From Frankiaceae bacterium (GTDB lineage Bacteria > Actinomycetota > Actinomycetes > JAFAQI01): DNA of 9,314 nucleotides. The notes below the pieces were generated by a model. It worked only from the letters and a program-made list of their open reading frames with translations, was not told where the DNA came from and did no database searches. Within the stretch, counting starts at the first letter, position 1. Every line of letters begins with the position of its first letter. The DNA is taken from positions 1 to 9,314 of the forward strand of contig JAVEEE010000070.1 of NCBI GenBank assembly GCA_030840615.1. The letters are read 5' to 3'. This document shows, in pieces, positions 6,312-9,314 of this stretch. The translations under genes and the position numbers were made by a program.

Positions 6312-6330
6312 TCCTCGCTGACAGCGAGGA
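6312..6330 (-). terminator. Terminator hairpin of the Xre-ImmA/PIN operon
   Basis: TCCTCGCT (6312-6319) and AGCGAGGA (6323-6330) form a perfect 8-bp stem with a 3-base loop, beginning 13 bases past the PIN stop codon on the minus strand. There is no T-tract, but place and stability fit an intrinsic terminator. Confidence 0.65.
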
Positions 6331-6343
6331 GAGTGCCAATGGT

Positions 6344-6982
6344 TCAGGGCTTGACTACACGACCGATGAGGCGCCCTGTTGGGTCAGCAAAGTCCTCCGC
6401 TGTCACCTGCGGACCGCGCCCCGCCTCCTCGAGCTTGGCAGCGAGGTTGGCGGCCTGTTCAGCGGACAATTCGTTTCGGTGCACACGGGAGTGCAGAACC
6501 TTGTGGATCGATACCGCTTCCATATTCGGAACCTGCGCTGCGACTCGGCGAGCATCGAAGTCCTCTGACAGTAGGACCTTGATGGACGCGGATCCAACCG
6601 CAGCGGAACGTCGGCCCATGGCGATGATTGTGGACTCCGCCCAGTGCTGATCATCGTTTGTGAGCGGTCGGCCATCCGCGACGTCGTACTGAGCGTCGAG
6701 TACTTCCTGCAGCAGCACCACCGGATATTCGCCGGTCGTATCGAGCCGCTTCCATGAGGGGGGTACGAGGGCCAGTGACTTCTTCGCCAGACTTGCGGTG
6801 GCGGGGATGGTGGCGCGGTGTTTGAGCTCGTCGATGACAACGTCGACTATTACGACCATGTCGTTGCCGGTCTCCTGGAACACGACGTCGGCGATCTCCT
6901 CGTGAACCGCCATGGATAGCAGTGACGCAGTGTCGACGAGCCAGAACCTGGATGGAGGCAGTCCCGTCTCGGGTGGGTTCAC
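6344..6982 (-). CDS. PIN-like domain protein, putative ribonuclease toxin
   Basis: A 212-residue protein whose first ~160 residues look like a PIN nuclease. WLVDTASLL (14-22) gives the N-terminal strand with Asp17, and VIVDVVIDELKHRA (44-57) gives Glu52. NDDQHWAESTIIAMG (109-123) gives Asp110/Asp111/Glu116, and IKVLLSEDFDARRVA (134-148) gives Asp141/Asp143. These acidic residues have the order expected for the metal-binding pocket of PIN RNases, though similarity is by pattern only. The last ~50 residues (ELSAEQAANLAAKLEEAG...) look like a helical tail. The start GTG overlaps the stop of the upstream Xre-ImmA gene (GTGA, 6979-6982), so translation is probably coupled. PIN proteins in this setting are usually toxins cutting tRNA, rRNA or mRNA. 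An ordinary RNA-processing or DNA-repair role cannot be excluded. Confidence 0.75.
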   Translation of the reverse strand: MNPPETGLPPSRFWLVDTASLLSMAVHEEIADVVFQETGNDMVVIVDVVIDELKHRATIPATASLAKKSLALVPPSWKRLDTTGEYPVVLLQEVLDAQYDVADGRPLTNDDQHWAESTIIAMGRRSAAVGSASIKVLLSEDFDARRVAAQVPNMEAVSIHKVLHSRVHRNELSAEQAANLAAKLEEAGRGPQVTAEDFADPTGRLIGRVVKP

Positions 6983-8301
6983 GCCATCGCCGGTACAGCG
7001 CTTCCGTACATCACCTCGTCAAAGAGCTGGTCGCTATCGGGCCGACCTAAGATCGCCGAAACCGTGTTCATACCAATCGCTCCCGACCGGGCCGCGTCCA
7101 CGACCGCTGTCGCAAGGCGTGCCGGCGGACGCTGCTGGCGGAGTGTCTCCTCGGGATCAGGCCGCTGTCCGAGGAGATGGGATGCCGTGTGGACCATGCC
7201 GCCCGGGTTGAGCCGTCCAACGAGCGTGTCGCGCTGCGCGGACGTGATCGCCCCTGCGTCGGCAAGCTGACCGAGTACACATTGCATCGAGACTCCATAT
7301 CGAAGCATCAGGTACCCCACCACCGCTTGCCCCCGTGCGGTCGCTTCAACGACGTCGTTCGCGGTCACGTCGAGCCAGGACAAAGCCTCTGTGACGGCTT
7401 TGACGGGTAGCAACAGATGCGCCGCGAACGCACTAACACGACGTTCGACGTATGCGGCATCCCAGATGTCGTCGGCGCCTTCTTCGATGACATCGCGGGC
7501 GTCGCTGAGAAGGTGATGGCCGAGTTCGTGCGCCAACGTGAATCGAGTCCTGCCAAGCGGGAAGTCGGTGTTTACGACGAGCAGAGCGGCAGGCTCAGCG
7601 TGCGCGCACAATCCGTCGCTACCGTCGCCTAGCGGACTCAACGCCACGTCGGCGGCAAAGTGCATTTCGATCAAGGCGGGGAGATCACTGATTTCTGCCG
7701 CGCCTAGTTCCAAGAGCCGGCGCACTTCCTGCGCGAGTGTCTTTCCTTGACGCTGTGCCTCGGGCTTGGTTCGTGGAGTGGATGAGTACTCGGTTGCGGC
7801 TAGTTGCTTTACAGCTGCGCCCGCGGGGGAGAGCGTCTTCGGCGCCAGGCTCGTATTCCGCGAGAGTCTGTCCTCTGCCTGCAGAATTTCTACCGCTCGC
7901 GAGCGGGTGCTGGACGTCGTTGAAAGGTCAGCCCCCGCCGCGACCCGGTGAGCGAGAGCCAAGGCCGGGCGATCTGAGTCGGCGACCCCGACCAACGTTG
8001 CCATTGGGACATTCAATGCCCGGGCTAGCGCGGGCAGTTCCCGCGGGGACACCCGTCGCTTGCCATTCTCGATCTTTGACAACTTGTCGGCCGTCAGCCC
8101 AACTTTCTCCGCGACCGCGGACGCCTCGAGCCCCGCTCGTCGGCGCGCGGAGCGAACGCGCCGACCAACGAGTGCGTCGAGCGCGGGAACAGGCCCACCG
8201 GCTTCAAGCGGCTCTAGCTGCTGGCTCCCCGTAGGCGAATTGGACGCAGACGCCAGACCCAGCAGCTGTGCAAGCCGTGGGGTTTCTGGGTTGTCCGCCA
8301 T
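6979..8301 (-). CDS. Xre-family HTH fused to ImmA/IrrE (DUF955) zinc metalloprotease
   Basis: A 440-residue two-domain cytoplasmic protein. Residues about 42-105 are a Xre/Cro helix-turn-helix: VGRRVRSARRRAGLEASAVA, EKVGLTADKLSKIENGKRRVS, LPALARALNV. A Ser/Thr/Arg-rich linker (about 125-190) follows. Residues about 195-345 are an ImmA/IrrE peptidase with RFTLAHELGHHLLSD: His258 and His262 bind zinc and Glu259 is catalytic. VERRVSAFAAHLLLP follows, where Glu287 is the likely third ligand. The tail (about 346-440) is unassigned. Known ImmA/IrrE proteins cleave repressors (ImmR in ICEBs1, DdrO in Deinococcus), and such fusions also occur as antitoxins. ATG 8301 is chosen for AGGAGG (8308-8313, reverse strand), six bases upstream. 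ATG 8325 with GGAAGG is a second possibility, adding eight residues. The PIN gene follows with a 4-base overlap, and the promoter has an inverted repeat, suggesting self-regulation. Confidence 0.88.
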   Translation of the reverse strand: MADNPETPRLAQLLGLASASNSPTGSQQLEPLEAGGPVPALDALVGRRVRSARRRAGLEASAVAEKVGLTADKLSKIENGKRRVSPRELPALARALNVPMATLVGVADSDRPALALAHRVAAGADLSTTSSTRSRAVEILQAEDRLSRNTSLAPKTLSPAGAAVKQLAATEYSSTPRTKPEAQRQGKTLAQEVRRLLELGAAEISDLPALIEMHFAADVALSPLGDGSDGLCAHAEPAALLVVNTDFPLGRTRFTLAHELGHHLLSDARDVIEEGADDIWDAAYVERRVSAFAAHLLLPVKAVTEALSWLDVTANDVVEATARGQAVVGYLMLRYGVSMQCVLGQLADAGAITSAQRDTLVGRLNPGGMVHTASHLLGQRPDPEETLRQQRPPARLATAVVDAARSGAIGMNTVSAILGRPDSDQLFDEVMYGSAVPAMA

Positions 8302-8307
8302 CGAACG

Positions 8308-8313
8308 CCTCCT
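8308..8313 (-). promoter_or_regulatory. Ribosome binding site AGGAGG of the Xre-ImmA gene
   Basis: On the minus strand a perfect AGGAGG lies six bases before ATG 8301 and favours it over the in-frame ATG at 8325. The latter has the weaker GGAAGG (8334-8339), eight bases upstream. Confidence 0.6.
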
Positions 8314-8370
8314 AGAACGAGACATGGTCCGCGCCTTCCGGCGGTATTCGGCCAGTCACCTGATGACAAC

Positions 8371-8399
8371 AGCCTACGACACAATCGCAACTTTGCCAA
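8371..8399 (-). promoter_or_regulatory. Promoter of the Xre-ImmA/PIN operon
   Basis: Read on the minus strand, TTGGCA (8394-8399; five of six bases of TTGACA) is followed after exactly 17 bases by TAGGCT (8371-8376; a TAnnnT -10). Transcription would start near 8364, leaving a leader of about 63 bases to ATG 8301 (39 to 8325). It is found by eye only. Confidence 0.5.
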
Positions 8400-8413
8400 T
8401 GATGACTTGCGAT
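8384..8413. promoter_or_regulatory. Candidate Xre operator: inverted repeat around the -35
   Basis: ATCGCAA (8384-8390) and TTGCGAT (8407-8413) are perfect 7-bp arms separated by 16 bases, one on each side of the minus-strand -35. A second imperfect palindrome, GTCACCTGATGAC (8355-8367), lies at the expected transcription start. TGATGAC recurs directly at 8361-8367 and 8400-8406. Such sites fit autorepression by the Xre domain. Confidence 0.45.
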
Positions 8414-8733
8414 AGAGATACCGCCGGCCTTCGCTCGATAGACGCATCTAGGCCCGCCAGTAGTAGCGGTCCGCGGCGCCGACGCCTCGCAATGAGACTG
8501 TGAACGGCGTTCGCGGTGTAGCAGCGCGCTCCTTGCTCTGTTGATCTTGAATGTGTTCCATATTCATCTTGGGACAGTCGTGTCGCTGCTGACTCTGGCC
8601 GTCGGCGAATGCCTTGGGCTTGCTGGAGATCGAATTCGTTCCGCCGATGGCGTGGGCCGTCCGGCGCATACGTGGCGACGCCCGATAGGTGCCGATCTCC
8701 GACTGACATTGGTCAACAGCGCCAGCGCGACGT
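8414..8733. other. Stretch without a convincing gene
   Basis: No reading frame here has a Shine-Dalgarno sequence, a recognisable motif and consistent G/C third positions together. The best candidates are a 102-codon minus frame (8448-8756, GTG start) and a 73-codon plus frame (8541-8762). Both have mixed codon use and no family resemblance that I can see. The segment looks less G/C-biased than its neighbours. CGATAGA occurs twice (8410-8416 and 8436-8442). It could be long upstream DNA of the Xre-ImmA operon or the worn remains of a gene. Confidence 0.4.
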
Positions 8734-8759
8734 GCCGTGCGTGCCGCGCTGGGCACGGC
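8734..8759 (-). terminator. Hairpin at the stop codon of the last minus-strand frame
   Basis: GCCGTGC (8734-8740) and GCACGGC (8753-8759) form a perfect 7-bp stem with a 12-base loop. It starts at the TAG stop (8759-8761 on the minus strand) of the frame entering from the right. It has no T-tract. It supports, without proving, that this frame is a transcribed gene. Confidence 0.4.
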
Positions 8760-9314
8760 TAGCTGCCCTGTGCAGGGCCGGACCTTGCCCGGCGCGAGGG
8801 TCGATCCGCACTCTCATGAGCGCGTTTTTCTACAACACGCTCGATGGCGGTGCCCGTGGCGAAGACGCGGTCTATGCGGCGCCGGCCGCACCGGGCTTGA
8901 GTTTGCTTCTTGGGACTGGTCAGTGAGCCGTGCCGGAGGCGCACCTGCTGCGACTCGGTCCACCTCCATCCGAGAGGGCCGCCGGGGACGAGGAACCGCA
9001 CCCGCCATTGTTTCAAGGGTGATCGAACCCGGCTGGAGTCAGTCACCCAGGGGTACGCATATCGCCGAGCCGCCTCGTGGATGACGTATGAGCTGGCGGC
9101 CCTCGACAGGATGACTGCCTGGGCGCCTCCGTAGCGCTGCAGCAAGCGGCAACTGCCGTCACGGTTCAAGATGTACTGGGTGGTTCCGAGGCCCCACCGA
9201 GATCTGGCCGACACCCGGGCGGCGTGCTGTAGCCGAGCCTGAATCCGCGATTCGAAGTCGTAGTACAGGACGGAGGCGTACGTGGGGCTCCCCACGACGG
9301 CGGTAGGCGGTTCG
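8759..9314 (-). CDS. Unrecognised protein, 5' end beyond the window
   Basis: A minus-strand frame open from the window edge to TAG at 8759-8761, at least 184 codons. I do not recognise it. The part near the edge (about 9040-9313) reads like real protein, with strong G/C third positions: AVVGSPTYASVLYYDFESRI, QARLQHAARVSARSRWGLGT, TQYILNRDGSCRLLQRYGGA. The part from about 9030 down to 8759 is Arg-rich with weaker codon bias, so the original end of the protein may have been lost by a frameshift. A GTG at 9295 could start it, but it has no ribosome binding site and coding-like sequence continues past it. No signal peptide or membrane segment is seen. A hairpin lies at its stop codon. Confidence 0.4.
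   Translation of the reverse strand, partial: EPPTAVVGSPTYASVLYYDFESRIQARLQHAARVSARSRWGLGTTQYILNRDGSCRLLQRYGGAQAVILSRAASSYVIHEAARRYAYPWVTDSSRVRSPLKQWRVRFLVPGGPLGWRWTESQQVRLRHGSLTSPKKQTQARCGRRRIDRVFATGTAIERVVEKRAHESADRPSRRARSGPAQGS

Noticed and set aside
8448..8756. 102-codon minus-strand gene
   Set aside because: GTG start without ribosome binding site, mixed codon use and no recognisable motif.
9017..9048. tRNA-like GGGTTCGATCACCC on the minus strand and a GGGTGA/TCACCC repeat
   Set aside because: The T-loop motif lacks the closing G53-C61 pair and no acceptor or anticodon stems are found around it. The 6-bp repeat lies inside a reading frame.
1..9314. CRISPR array, rRNA genes or integrase/attachment sites
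   Set aside because: No regularly spaced repeats, no RNA-gene signatures and no recombinase gene seen in the window.

Overview
The window is GC-rich with strong G/C preference at third codon positions, frequent GTG starts, AGGAGG-type ribosome binding sites and terminators without T-tracts. This points to a high-GC actinobacterium. Nothing in it is specific enough to name a genus.

Layout. (1) 1-1849, plus strand: the 3' end of an acetylesterase/BD-FAE-type alpha/beta hydrolase, then a second alpha/beta hydrolase joined to it by an ATGA overlap, then a tandem-hotdog (TesB-like) acyl-CoA thioesterase. (2) 1921-2505, minus strand: a TetR-family repressor, divergent from the next operon. The 152-base gap between them carries three identical 14-bp palindromes, one of them between the -35 and -10 of a good promoter. 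(3) 2658-6127, plus strand: an operon of short-chain dehydrogenase, small VOC (glyoxalase-like) protein, MFS efflux-type transporter and an unusual DUF427-CBS-CBS fusion protein. It ends in a 19-bp hairpin that includes the last stop codon. (4) 6344-8301, minus strand: a two-gene operon of a Xre helix-turn-helix/ImmA-IrrE zinc protease fusion followed, with a GTGA overlap, by a PIN-like nuclease. It has its own promoter, overlapped by an inverted repeat, and its own terminator hairpin, and has the layout of a toxin-antitoxin or stress-response module. (5) 8302-9314: the upstream region of that operon, about 300 bases in which I find no convincing gene, and the end of an unrecognised minus-strand reading frame that runs off the window.

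How the genes may work together. The TetR repressor probably represses itself and the SDR-VOC-MFS-DUF427/CBS operon. Reductase, glyoxalase-fold protein and exporter under one TetR regulator suggest chemically induced detoxification, reminiscent of nemR-nemA-gloA of E. coli; the inducer is unknown. The Xre-ImmA/PIN pair is the best candidate here for a poorly described system: the fused Xre-protease would bind the promoter and restrain the PIN nuclease, and self-cleavage or cleavage of a partner would release it. That mechanism is inference from domain content and gene order.
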